A DNA stretch of 23,909 nt from an uncultured Oscillospiraceae bacterium (GTDB lineage: Bacteria > Bacillota > Clostridia > Oscillospirales > Acutalibacteraceae), in assembly GCA_900542575.1 (NCBI GenBank), contig UQOE01000028.1, positions 1 to 23,909 of the forward strand, read 5' to 3'. The notes beneath the pieces are model-generated. The model was not told where the DNA came from, searched no databases, and was given only the letters and a program-made list of their open reading frames with translations. The position numbers were made by a program, and so were the translations under genes. Numbering within the stretch: position 1 is the first letter of the stretch; each line of letters opens with the position of its first letter. Shown in pieces: positions 15,580 through 23,355 of this stretch.

Positions 15580-16248
15580 ATGTTTAACATTGCCATTGAC
15601 GGACCCGCAGGAGCCGGGAAGAGCAGCATTGCAAAAGAGGCTGCCCGCCGCCTGGGTTTTATCTACGTTGACACCGGCGCACTCTATCGGACCGTTGCAC
15701 TGAATGCTATCCGAAACAATGTCTCGCTCAATGACCCAGCTGCCATTGCCGAAACCCTTCCGAATGCAAAAATAAGTCTTGCGTTTGCTGACGGAACGCA
15801 GCGGGTGATGCTGAACGGGGAAGACGTCTCGGAGCAGATTCGCACTCCGGATGTCTCTGCCGGCGCTTCCAAGGTCTCCGCGGTTCCGGCCGTTCGCCAG
15901 TACCTCTTTGATCTCCAGAAAAATCTGGCCGCTGAAAATGACTGCCTGATGGACGGAAGAGATATCGGTACGGTTGTTCTGCCGAACGCCCAGCTGAAAG
16001 TTTTTCTCACCGCATCGCCGGAAGAGCGGGCTCGCCGTCGCTGGAACCAGCTCAAAGAGGCGGGCACAGAGGCAGATTACGATGAAATTCTCAAAGATGT
16101 CAACCAGCGGGATTACCAGGATACCCATCGTGAAATTGCACCGCTGAAACAGGCTGAGGACGCGGTTCTTCTTGATACCACCCACATGGCATTTGAAGAG
16201 GTCGTAACAGAACTGCTTCGGCTGACAGAGGAGAGAAGACATGGATAA
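15580..16248 (+). CDS. cmk: cytidylate kinase
   Basis: 222 residues, standard length. It phosphorylates CMP and dCMP with ATP, supplying CDP for nucleotides and for CDP-diacylglycerol. The P-loop is GPAGAGKSS (residues 8-16), followed by the CMP-binding YVDTGALYR, the MDGRDIGTVVLPNA block, and the ARRRW / RDYQDTHREIAPL region contacting phosphates. AGGAGGATC precedes ATG 15580, nine bases after the flavoprotein stop. It overlaps plsC by eight bases. Confidence 0.97.
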   Translation: MFNIAIDGPAGAGKSSIAKEAARRLGFIYVDTGALYRTVALNAIRNNVSLNDPAAIAETLPNAKISLAFADGTQRVMLNGEDVSEQIRTPDVSAGASKVSAVPAVRQYLFDLQKNLAAENDCLMDGRDIGTVVLPNAQLKVFLTASPEERARRRWNQLKEAGTEADYDEILKDVNQRDYQDTHREIAPLKQAEDAVLLDTTHMAFEEVVTELLRLTEERRHG

Positions 16249-16987
16249 CCAAACGCCAACTGCTCCGGTAAAAAAGCCGCTTCCGCTTTCCCGCAAAAAA
16301 CCATATGTCTTTAACTGGGACCGTCCAATAAAACGCCATCCTATTACGTACATGTGGAGCATCCCCGTTGCAGATCACATCGTTCTGAAGAGCCGCTTTG
16401 AGGACCGCGTCTACACCGGTGCAGACAATGTCCCAAAAGAGGGCGGGTTCCTGCTCTGTTCCAATCATGTCAATGGGTTTGACCCCATTACCATCACCGT
16501 CGGGTTCCGCGGCAGACGGGAGATGTATTTCATGGCCAAAGAGGAATTTTATCAGGCATTCTATACACGATGGGCCCTGAATATATGGAATGGCTTCCCT
16601 GTGAACCGCGGCAAGGCAGACCGGGATTCTATCAATTACGCCGTCCGCGTTCTGAAGGCCGGATTCGGTCTCCTGGTCTTCCCCCAAGGCACGCGCGATC
16701 TGCTCGGTGAGCGCCCGTCCGGCTTCAAGCACGGCGCAGCGGTCATTGCACGGGAAGCGGGGGTCCCTGTTCTTCCGACTGCCGTCTATAAGATTCAGGA
16801 ACCGGGTCATAAAAAGGCGACCATTCACGTCAGATACGGCAAACCCATTACCAATAGGGAACTTGGCTTCTCAGAAGGCCGCCGAAAGGCGAAAGAAGTT
16901 CGTGCGGCAACACAGCTTATCCAGGAACGGGTTGCACAGCTCTGGGACCTGGAAGATCAAGCATATAAGGAGACACATATAATATGA
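16241..16987 (+). CDS. plsC: lysophospholipid acyltransferase, PlsC family (first copy)
   Basis: 248 residues. It transfers an acyl chain to the sn-2 position of 1-acyl-glycerol-3-phosphate, giving phosphatidic acid at the membrane. The catalytic HX4D is NHVNGFD (His76, Asp81); block II is YFMAKEEFY; block III VFPQGTRDLLG, with an Arg and the acidic residue in the normal place; block IV VLPTAVY. It overlaps the end of cmk by eight bases and the next copy by four (ATGA), so it is translationally coupled. It is a close paralogue of the following gene, from which it differs mainly in the N-terminal 60 residues and in acceptor-side residues. Confidence 0.93.
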   Translation: MDNQTPTAPVKKPLPLSRKKPYVFNWDRPIKRHPITYMWSIPVADHIVLKSRFEDRVYTGADNVPKEGGFLLCSNHVNGFDPITITVGFRGRREMYFMAKEEFYQAFYTRWALNIWNGFPVNRGKADRDSINYAVRVLKAGFGLLVFPQGTRDLLGERPSGFKHGAAVIAREAGVPVLPTAVYKIQEPGHKKATIHVRYGKPITNRELGFSEGRRKAKEVRAATQLIQERVAQLWDLEDQAYKETHII

Positions 16988-17703
16988 GCAATGTTCAGAA
17001 ACGTGAGGCTCTTGAGAGCAGCAAACTGCCGTTCTTTCATCCGGAACCCATTGAGTACGACTGGGGACAGGAGATAAAAGATATTAAACTCCGCTACAAA
17101 CTGGCCTATCCTTTGGGCTGGCTTCTGATGCATGGCCAGTTCGGAAAGATCAGGGCTTATGGACAGGAAAATATCCCCCTGGAGGGCGGCTTCCTGCTCG
17201 CGGCCAATCATCAGTCCAACTTTGATCCCATCTCCATCTACTTCTGCATGAAGGGGAAGCGCTGCATGTATTTTATGGCCAAAGAAGAATTTTTCCATAC
17301 CTTCTATACACGGGCTGTCTTCAATTTCTTCCATGCTTTCCCGGTTCAGCGCAGTACGGCCGATAAGGACTCAATCGACTTTGCAGAGCGTGTCATTAAG
17401 ACCGGACATGTCCTGACGGTTTTCCCACAGGGAACCCGCGACCTGACTCATGGAAAGCCAAAGAACTTTATGCCCGGCACGGCTATGATTGCGCGGGAGG
17501 CAAAAGCCGATGTGCTTCCAGTTTCTATTCACTACGAACAGGGTAAAAAATTCCGGCCCGATCTCGTCGTGCGCTATGGTCAGATGATCCCCTATGAGGA
17601 ACTTGGGTTTACGGAAGGAAGCCGTAAATCGCGTGAGCTGCGCAAAGCTTCTCAGCTCATTGAGGACCGGGTTGCTGAACTTTGGGAGATGGATGAAAAA
17701 TGA
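16984..17703 (+). CDS. lysophospholipid acyltransferase, PlsC family (second copy)
   Basis: 239 residues, paralogue of the upstream PlsC. The HX4D motif is NHQSNFD with His76 and Asp81, at the same residue numbers as in the first copy; block III is VFPQGTRDLTHGKPK; the C-terminal helix EGSRKSRELRKASQLIEDRVAELW matches that of the first copy. The shared core FYTR ... FPV and YFMAKEEF shows a tandem duplication. Four-base ATGA overlaps at both ends couple it to plsC and to ispH. Whether the two copies use different acyl donors or acceptors, or work as a pair, cannot be told from sequence. Confidence 0.92.
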   Translation: MSNVQKREALESSKLPFFHPEPIEYDWGQEIKDIKLRYKLAYPLGWLLMHGQFGKIRAYGQENIPLEGGFLLAANHQSNFDPISIYFCMKGKRCMYFMAKEEFFHTFYTRAVFNFFHAFPVQRSTADKDSIDFAERVIKTGHVLTVFPQGTRDLTHGKPKNFMPGTAMIAREAKADVLPVSIHYEQGKKFRPDLVVRYGQMIPYEELGFTEGSRKSRELRKASQLIEDRVAELWEMDEK

Positions 17704-19673
17704 GCCGACCGCAGATTATTGTGGCAGATCATGCAGGTTTCTGCTTCGGCGTCACAAATGCCGTCAAAAAGATTGAGCAGGAGCTGGGGCAGAATTCCAA
17801 TGTCTACGCCATGAGCGAGATCGTCCACAACGACCGGGTCAATCAGGATCTGAAGGAAAAAGGCCTTCATTTTGAGGCAGATCCAGACCGGATTCCAGAC
17901 GACGCCACGGTAATGCTCCGGACGCACGGGGTTCCGCAAAGCACGTATAACTATTTTCAGAATCGTGGAATTCCGACGGTCGATTTGACCTGTCCATTTG
18001 TCGCGCGTACCCACAAACTGATTGCCGGACTGGACCGGGATAAAGATGTCCTGCTCTATACGGGAACGCCTGGACATGCCGAAGCAGAGGCTGCACTGAG
18101 CTACGCCGCCTGTCCCTATTTCCTGGTCTCCTCGGCTGAGGAGCTGCGCTCTGTCATGGAACAGCACAAAGATCTGTTCCAAAAAAGGCATGTTGTTCTG
18201 CTTTCGCAGACGACATTCCGGACGCAGGAATGGGAAAAATGCGAAGAAATTGTAAATTCATTATGTACAAATCCATCTGTTTTTGGTACAATATGTAAAG
18301 CTACCGAGGAACGGCAGTATGAGGCTGAAGTACTTTCGAGGCGCTGCGACAGAATGATAGTAATCGGTGGCAAACACAGTTCGAATACTATCAAGCTGTA
18401 CGACGTTTGTAGGAAAAACTGTGAAACATGTCTCGTGGAATCCGTAAAGGATTTATCCTTAGAGTTCCTGGACGGGGCAAACACTATAGGTGTTACTGCA
18501 GGGGCTTCGACGCCTTCTGCCACAATAAAGGAGGTACTTGAGGCTATGTCCGAAGTAGAAAACAAAAACACTGTTGAAGAAGAGGGTACTGAGAGCTTTG
18601 CAGAAATGCTCGAAGAGTCTCTTTCCAATATGTCCAATGACCAGCGGGTCAAGGGTGTTATCGTAGGTGTTACACCCACTGAAATCCAGGTCGACATTGG
18701 AAGAAAGCAGACCGGCTACATCAAATATGATGAGTGGAGCTATGACCCGGACTCTGACCCGGCCAAAGAGGCCAAGGTTGGTGACGAGGTCAACTGCGTT
18801 ATCATGAAGACCAACGATGACGCCGGCACTATTATGCTTTCCAAGCGTCGCTTTGACTCTGCCAATGCGTGGAGTGAGCTGGAAGAGGCCGTTGATTCCG
18901 AGGAAATCATGGAAGGAACGGTTACTGACATCAATAAGGGCGGCGTTATTGCTACCACCGAAAAGGGCATTCGCGTCTTCATCCCGGGTTCTCTCGCTAC
19001 CGAGAGCAGAGGGGAGCCGCTTGACAAACTGCTCAAGACCAAGGTTCGCTTTAAAATCATCGAGGTCAACAAGCAGCGGAAACGTGCCGTTGGTTCCATC
19101 AAGGCCGTTCTCAAAGAAGAGCGCAAGGCCGCAAAGGAGAAATTCTGGGAGACCGCAGAGGTTGGCCAGAAGTATACCGGTGTTGTCAAATCTCTCACTT
19201 CCTATGGCGCATTTGTCGACATCGGCGGCGTAGACGGTATGATCCACATCAGCGAACTCTCCTGGAAGCGCATTAAGCATCCGAGCGAGGTCGTCAATGT
19301 TGGTGACACGGTTGAGGTCTATATCAAATCTCTTGATAACAACCGCATTTCTCTTGGCTACAAGAAGGAAGAGGACAACCCGTGGGTTATCCTTCGCAAT
19401 ACTTATGATGTCGGCGACGTCGTAGAGTGCAAAATTGTCGGCATGACTTCGTTTGGCGCATTTGCCAACATTATTCCGGGCATTGACGGTCTTATCCACA
19501 TCTCTCAGATCGCTGACCGCCGCATTGAGAAACCGGAAGATGTTCTCTCTGAGGGCGAAGTCGTCAAAGCTAAGATCACGGACATTGACTATGACAAGAA
19601 ACGTGTTAGCCTTTCCATCCGTGCTCTTCTGGAAGATGGAGACGACGATTACATCGACGACGACGAGGACTAA
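17700..19673 (+). CDS. ispH-rpsA: fusion of HMBPP reductase (IspH) and ribosomal protein S1-like domain
   Basis: 657 residues. Residues 1-282: IspH, the last enzyme of the MEP pathway making IPP and DMAPP. The 4Fe-4S cysteines are Cys15 (AGFCFGV), Cys98 (TCPFV) and Cys199 (TICKAT), with catalytic context RTHGVP and SQTTFRTQEW. Residues 283-657: ribosomal S1 type with four OB-fold S1 repeats starting near 318, 404, 492 and 577, then an acidic tail EDGDDDYIDDDED. Such fusions are known in Clostridia. The S1 half has strongly biased, expression-type codons, whereas the 18240-18545 stretch of ispH uses rarer codons and is AT-rich. A strong ribosome binding site and in-frame ATG at the junction (18527-18548) could give a free S1 product. 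Last gene of the operon; a terminator follows. Confidence 0.95.
   Translation: MSRPQIIVADHAGFCFGVTNAVKKIEQELGQNSNVYAMSEIVHNDRVNQDLKEKGLHFEADPDRIPDDATVMLRTHGVPQSTYNYFQNRGIPTVDLTCPFVARTHKLIAGLDRDKDVLLYTGTPGHAEAEAALSYAACPYFLVSSAEELRSVMEQHKDLFQKRHVVLLSQTTFRTQEWEKCEEIVNSLCTNPSVFGTICKATEERQYEAEVLSRRCDRMIVIGGKHSSNTIKLYDVCRKNCETCLVESVKDLSLEFLDGANTIGVTAGASTPSATIKEVLEAMSEVENKNTVEEEGTESFAEMLEESLSNMSNDQRVKGVIVGVTPTEIQVDIGRKQTGYIKYDEWSYDPDSDPAKEAKVGDEVNCVIMKTNDDAGTIMLSKRRFDSANAWSELEEAVDSEEIMEGTVTDINKGGVIATTEKGIRVFIPGSLATESRGEPLDKLLKTKVRFKIIEVNKQRKRAVGSIKAVLKEERKAAKEKFWETAEVGQKYTGVVKSLTSYGAFVDIGGVDGMIHISELSWKRIKHPSEVVNVGDTVEVYIKSLDNNRISLGYKKEEDNPWVILRNTYDVGDVVECKIVGMTSFGAFANIIPGIDGLIHISQIADRRIEKPEDVLSEGEVVKAKITDIDYDKKRVSLSIRALLEDGDDDYIDDDED
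18264..18292 (+). promoter_or_regulatory. candidate internal promoter within ispH
   Basis: -35-like TGTACA (18264-18269, four of six matches), 17-base spacer ending in TGG, then -10 TACAAT (18287-18292), an extended -10. It lies in an AT-rich stretch of ispH and 254 bases before the internal S1 start, so it could drive S1 separately. Coding constraint may account for part of the match. Confidence 0.35.
18527..18548 (+). promoter_or_regulatory. internal ribosome binding site and in-frame ATG for S1 part
   Basis: AAAGGAGGT (18527-18535) is a perfect Shine-Dalgarno sequence and is followed, 11 bases after its last G, by an in-frame ATG (18546) at residue 283. The protein from that Met begins MSEVENKNTVEEEGTESFAE, which looks like a normal bacterial S1 N-terminus. 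The same bases encode KEV in a conserved IspH C-terminal motif, so some of the match is constrained by coding. Confidence 0.5.
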
Positions 19674-19695
19674 TCCCCGTTTCATCGGAATATTT

Positions 19696-19729
19696 ACCGA
19701 CAGCTGTCTTGTACAGCTGTCGGTTTTTT
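19696..19729 (+). terminator. intrinsic terminator of the long operon
   Basis: Perfect 12-bp stem ACCGACAGCTGT/ACAGCTGTCGGT (19696-19707 with 19713-19724), five-base loop, and six T. It begins 23 bases after the stop of the IspH-S1 gene and ends just before the next reading frame. Confidence 0.93.
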
Positions 19730-19754
19730 GATGGCTGGAAAGAGAGGGATCAAT

Positions 19755-20828
19755 GTGCAGTTTGCCATTCACGAGACACAGGACGTCTGGCAGAGGCTGC
19801 AGCAGACAAATACACCCATTGTCCTGTACGGGACAGGAAACGGAGCCGATAAAATTCTGGATGCTTTTGCCGCTTACGGGATTCCCGTCGCAGATATTTT
19901 TGTCAGTGATTCCTTTTATCGTGCTCAGACGTTTCGCGGTTTTCAGGTACTTACTTTTGCAGATGTGTGTCGGAAATACACCGACTGTCTGATTATTCTT
20001 GCGTTTGCGGTCTTTCGCCCGGAAATGCTGAAGCGGATTCGGGAAATCCAGAAACATTACAAAGTTTTGGCTCCGGAGATGCCGGTGTTTGGGACCGGTT
20101 ATTATACCTGGAAAACATTGGAAGAACAGGGCGGACAGATGGATCATGTCTGGCAGATGCTGGCAGACGATTCATCTCGACATGTTTTGGAGAATCTGAT
20201 TAACTACCGTATCTCCGGCAAGCTGATCTATCTGGAACAGGCCACTTCCCCACGGAGCGAAGTGTTTCAGAATATTCTTCATCTGGACGGTCACGAGGCT
20301 TACGCCGACCTTGGAGCTTATCGCGGCGATACCATTCAGGAATTTCTGGAACAGACAGGCGGATCCTTTCGCCAGATCTATGCATTGGAGCCGGATGAGA
20401 AAAATTATCAGCGACTGACTGATTGGGTGCATACCCTGCCAAACGAGCAGCAGAAAAAGATCAGCTGTTATCCGCTGGCCAGCTGGTGCGACCGCCGGGT
20501 TCTCCCGTTTGACGGTGGAGGAGGCCGTAACTCTTCTCTACAGACCGGCAGGCGGGTAGCACACACCATAGATCTGGATACCCTGTTGGGGGAACGACCT
20601 GTTACCTATGTTAAGATGGACGTCGAAGGGGCCGACAAAGAGACGCTTCTGGGTATGCAGAAAACACTGGCGCGTCAGCAGCCCAAGCTGGCGGTCTCTG
20701 CCTACCACAGAACAGAGGATCTGCTTACTCTCCCGGATTTGATTCGACAAGGCAATCCGAACTACCGGATCTATCTGCGGCATCACCCGTATATTCCGGC
20801 ATGGGAAACGAACTACTATTGCGTATAG
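19755..20828 (+). CDS. FkbM-family methyltransferase with N-terminal Rossmann-like domain
   Basis: 357 residues from GTG 19755. The N-terminal ~120 residues form a nucleotide-binding-like fold (IVLYGTGNGADKILDAFAAYG, then VFVSD-type strand and RGFQVLTFADV). The C-terminal half is the SAM-dependent FkbM methyltransferase: YADLGAYRGDTIQEFL, YALEPDEKNYQRL, VKMDVEGADKETLLGM. Members typically methylate sugars or polyketides in envelope or metabolite pathways; the substrate here is unknown. GTG 19755 with GAGAGGG six bases before it is preferred: the ATG at 19731 sits against the T tract of the preceding terminator and has no ribosome binding site. No promoter is visible in the short gap, so expression may depend on read-through. 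Confidence 0.85.
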   Translation: MQFAIHETQDVWQRLQQTNTPIVLYGTGNGADKILDAFAAYGIPVADIFVSDSFYRAQTFRGFQVLTFADVCRKYTDCLIILAFAVFRPEMLKRIREIQKHYKVLAPEMPVFGTGYYTWKTLEEQGGQMDHVWQMLADDSSRHVLENLINYRISGKLIYLEQATSPRSEVFQNILHLDGHEAYADLGAYRGDTIQEFLEQTGGSFRQIYALEPDEKNYQRLTDWVHTLPNEQQKKISCYPLASWCDRRVLPFDGGGGRNSSLQTGRRVAHTIDLDTLLGERPVTYVKMDVEGADKETLLGMQKTLARQQPKLAVSAYHRTEDLLTLPDLIRQGNPNYRIYLRHHPYIPAWETNYYCV

Positions 20829-20848
20829 GCTTTCCCTGCAAAGCGGTG

Positions 20849-20854
20849 TATAAT
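20849..20854 (+). promoter_or_regulatory. -10 box before comEA-like gene
   Basis: A perfect TATAAT lies 34 bases before GTG 20889. The 17-base-upstream position has no good -35 (TAGGCT), and the preceding TG lacks the extra base of an extended -10, so strength is uncertain. Confidence 0.45.
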
Positions 20855-20888
20855 ATAAGAACACCTGTAAAGAAAGGGGACCGCAGCA

Positions 20889-21311
20889 GTGGGAAAATCC
20901 CGCGAATCGGTGCTGGTGGTTCTTGCCCTTTTGTTACTGGCGGGGGTATTGTTTTATAATGTATTTTCTTCTCCGGCACTCTACCGGGCGAAGGTCCATA
21001 CGGCTGCATCCAGTTCCTATACGGAACCGGAGATGTTTTCCTCTGTTTCAGACGCTTTTCCTGCGGAGTCTGAAGCGGACCTGACTTCCTATGTGCAGGA
21101 GGAACCAAAAAACAACAACGGCCGCATTAATATCAACACTGCGGATGCTGAGGAACTTCAGCAGCTGCCCGGCATCGGTGAAGTCAAAGCGCGCCGTATC
21201 CTGGAGGACCGCAGGGAAAACGGCCGGTTTTCCTCTCCGGACGATCTCACTCGGGTCAAGGGAATTGGAGAGAAGACACTGGAAAAAATACGAAATCAGA
21301 TTACAGTTTAG
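20889..21311 (+). CDS. ComEA-like membrane-anchored helix-hairpin-helix DNA-binding protein
   Basis: 140 residues. GTG start, with AAAGGGGA before it. A single N-terminal hydrophobic segment (about 7-28, VLVVLALLLLAGVLFYNVF) is followed by a Ser/Glu-rich linker and then the competence-type double helix-hairpin-helix domain (about 77-140): ININTADAEELQQLPGIGEVKARRI and LTRVKGIGEKTLEKI. ComEA binds incoming double-stranded DNA outside the membrane during natural transformation. This copy is shorter than Bacillus ComEA (about 205) because it lacks the SLBB domain. No comEC is in the window, so a role in uptake is inferred only from the domain. Next gene is 30 bases downstream, probably in the same transcript. 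Confidence 0.9.
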   Translation: MGKSRESVLVVLALLLLAGVLFYNVFSSPALYRAKVHTAASSSYTEPEMFSSVSDAFPAESEADLTSYVQEEPKNNNGRININTADAEELQQLPGIGEVKARRILEDRRENGRFSSPDDLTRVKGIGEKTLEKIRNQITV

Positions 21312-21341
21312 TCCTCAATAGAAAGTGAAGTATCAATCTTT

Positions 21342-22229
21342 ATGCACTATGTAGTCCTGGACTTGGAGTGGAATACCGCCTATTCCAAAGCAAAACGAGG
21401 TTTTGTCAACGAAATTATTGAATTCGGGGCAGTTAAGCTTGACGAGCAGTTTCATGTTTTAGACGGCTTTTCCGCTTTCTGCAAACCGCAGATTTCACCT
21501 AAGCTCAACTCCCACGTAAAGAAGCTCACAAGCATTCGCAATGAAGATCTCGCGGATGCACTGCCGTATCAGACGGTTTATCAGGCCTTTGCGGACTGGT
21601 CTCTGGACGGTGAGCCCAGTGTTCCGGTCTTTCTCTCGTGGGGAGACATGGACATCCGAACCCTCATTGCCAACAATCAGTACTTTTTCCACGATCCTCA
21701 TATTAAATTCATGGAAGAGTATGTCGACCTCCAAATTTATTTCATGCACCAGAACGGACTTCCGAAGACGAAGCAGATCGGACTTTCCGATGCTGCCGAG
21801 CTCATCCATGAGGACCCGGACCAATTTATCCACCACCGTGCTCTGGACGACAGTAAATTGGCTGCTGTCTGTCTTCGCGCCGTCTACGAACCGGAATCCT
21901 TTGAAGACAGCGTTGCACTGTGCGACGAGGAGCTCTACAAGCGCATTCTCTTCAAGCCCTACTATATTAATAATATTCAGGATAAACAGATTGACCAGTC
22001 TATGCTCAGCTGCAGCTGTTTTAACTGCGGGGGTACGTGCAAACCTCTGTCGGAGTGGAAATGCAGCAACAACGGCTTTCACGCCATATATGAGTGCCCA
22101 GACTGCTCTACAAGGTATCGTGTCAATATCTCTTTTAAGCGTACCTACAATCAGGTTATTACGAAGAAAAATGTCATTGTTCTGAAACCGAAAAAGAAAA
22201 AGGCCCGGGCGAAAGCCGGGAAGCACTGA
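21342..22229 (+). CDS. DEDDh 3'-5' exonuclease with C-terminal zinc ribbon
   Basis: 295 residues. The N-terminal RNase T/DnaQ-type exonuclease fold shows DLEW (Asp7, Glu9), SWGDMDIRTL (Asp102 or Asp104) and HHRALDDSKL (His165, Asp170), the four acidic residues and His of the DEDDh class. The C-terminal region (about 224-259) has cysteines in CFNCGGTCKP and YECPDC, a likely zinc ribbon for nucleic acid, then a Lys-rich tail. The exonuclease part resembles KapD/ERI-1-type enzymes; substrate (RNA or DNA) is not decided. No clear ribosome binding site precedes ATG 21342 (GAAAGTGAAG at best). Follows the comEA-like gene by 30 bases. Confidence 0.88.
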   Translation: MHYVVLDLEWNTAYSKAKRGFVNEIIEFGAVKLDEQFHVLDGFSAFCKPQISPKLNSHVKKLTSIRNEDLADALPYQTVYQAFADWSLDGEPSVPVFLSWGDMDIRTLIANNQYFFHDPHIKFMEEYVDLQIYFMHQNGLPKTKQIGLSDAAELIHEDPDQFIHHRALDDSKLAAVCLRAVYEPESFEDSVALCDEELYKRILFKPYYINNIQDKQIDQSMLSCSCFNCGGTCKPLSEWKCSNNGFHAIYECPDCSTRYRVNISFKRTYNQVITKKNVIVLKPKKKKARAKAGKH

Positions 22230-22244
22230 GAGAAAAAGTAAGAA

Positions 22245-22273
22245 GGCCTGCTCGAAAGAGCAGGCCATTTTTT
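22245..22273 (+). terminator. intrinsic terminator after exonuclease gene
   Basis: Perfect 9-bp stem GGCCTGCTC/GAGCAGGCC with a GAAA tetraloop (22254-22257) and the tail ATTTTTT. It is 15 bases beyond the stop codon. Confidence 0.93.
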
Positions 22274-22327
22274 GCTTTGCACATCTGTAAATCTGTTTAC
22301 ATATAAACAGGATTGTAATTCTGGTAT

Positions 22328-22356
22328 TTGAACTGGAAGCTGGCATTCCATATGAT
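22328..22356 (+). promoter_or_regulatory. candidate promoter of the SDR pseudogene
   Basis: -35 TTGAAC (22328-22333), 17-base spacer, -10 TATGAT (22351-22356), then a 50-base leader and AGGAGGA (22399-22405) before ATG 22411. The gene lost its function but still appears to have start signals. Confidence 0.55.
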
Positions 22357-22410
22357 AACAAGTGTAAAGAAATTTGACACGCGCAAACTGATGAGGATAG
22401 GAGGATTTGT

Positions 22411-23169
22411 ATGTCAACTGCACTTATTTCCGGTGCCACTTCTGGCCTGGGCCGTGCTTTCATTGATGCTGTGCTGAAGCGGTATCCTGAGACGGATGAA
22501 CTCATCCTGCTCGCTCTCGAGGAAGATCTTCTGGTGGAATTGAAAGAAAAAATATGCGCCGGTCAGAGTTGTACCAATTGCCATTAATATGGGGAATCCG
22601 GACAAGTTTGAGAAGGTGAAAACGGTCCTGGAAGAGGAAAAACCAGACATTCGGCTGGTTATCAATGCTGCCGGAATTTCCCGGATTGAACCATTTGCCT
22701 AGTCCGATATTCAGAAGCAGCTGGCTGTTGTCGATGTCAACGATAAAGGTACCATGATGGTTACCAAGACCTGTCTTCCCTATATGAAGGAAGGCAGTGA
22801 GATAATATTAATCGGTTCCGGTTCTGGTTATGCACCGAATCCGAATCAGCTGGTTTACAGTGCCACCAAGGCGTTTGTCATCCACTTCTCCGTTGGTCTT
22901 CGGGAAGAACTAAAAAAACGCGGGATCAACGTGATGGTTGTCAACCCTGGCCGCATGAAGACTGGAATGGAGCATATGCCAGGTTCGGAACATTTTTCCT
23001 GGTTTCATAATCTGCTTCCAGCTTCCGATATCAATATGGTTGCCGAACACTCACTGAAAGAGTCGGCAATGGGCCGCTGGATTTTTACTCCGGGCGTCTT
23101 CTATAAAATTGCACGTATCGGAACGATGTGGCGCCGCGAAACATCGCGGCAAAGCTCTACACAATGTGA
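22411..23169 (+). pseudogene. short-chain dehydrogenase/reductase pseudogene
   Basis: It begins MSTALISGATSGLGRAF, a classical SDR TGxxxGxG region. The reading frame then breaks: an extra A in the run at 22547-22552 (five A would keep frame) leads to a stop at 22585. In the next frame the family continues (VVPIAINMGNPDKFEKV, LVINAAGIS) but TAG at 22700-22702 replaces a sense codon, probably CAG. The third frame piece keeps the catalytic VYSATKAFV (Tyr, Lys) and VNPGRMKTGME. A further frame change near 23120-23130 is suggested because the original frame reads VAPRNIAAKLYTM and ends at TGA 23167-23169. Not functional as a full SDR. Confidence 0.85.
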
Positions 23170-23170
23170 T

Positions 23171-23205
23171 AAAGGAGTGTTCGTTCTTTGATTATCTATT
23201 TTTCG
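23171..23205 (+). pseudogene. possible start of a truncated flavodoxin-like (EFR1-type) gene
   Basis: AAAGGAG (23171-23177) and, nine bases later, TTG ATT ATC TAT TTT TCG then a stop reads MIIYFS. Many flavodoxin-like EFR1 ferredoxin proteins start MIIYFSGTGNS. The match ends where the IS30-type region begins, so this may be the head of a gene cut by an insertion directly downstream of the SDR. Only six codons support it. Confidence 0.35.
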
Positions 23206-23221
23206 TAAATTGCAATAATAA

Positions 23222-23286
23222 GTTGCACTTTTTCGGTAAAAATCCACTCACGTCTTTGCCGGGCGAATTTACAATGTAAGTGCAAC
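23222..23286. repeat. inverted repeat pair, possible IS ends
   Basis: GTTGCACTT-N5-GTAAA (23222-23240) is repeated in inverted orientation at 23286-23268, with 27 bases between the arms. It lies upstream of the IS30 transposase and may be the element's terminal repeat plus a second inverted end, or a dyad used by the transposase. Confidence 0.5.
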
Positions 23287-23355
23287 ACATAGAAATGACA
23301 CATAGCTTTCCTGTACAATGGTGTTTGCTAAAGACCTCATTGAAAGGGAAATACT

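Noticed and set aside
19728..19754. TTG 19728 or ATG 19731 as start of the FkbM gene
   Set aside because: Both lie in or against the T tract of the operon terminator with no ribosome binding site; GTG 19755 follows GAGAGGG.
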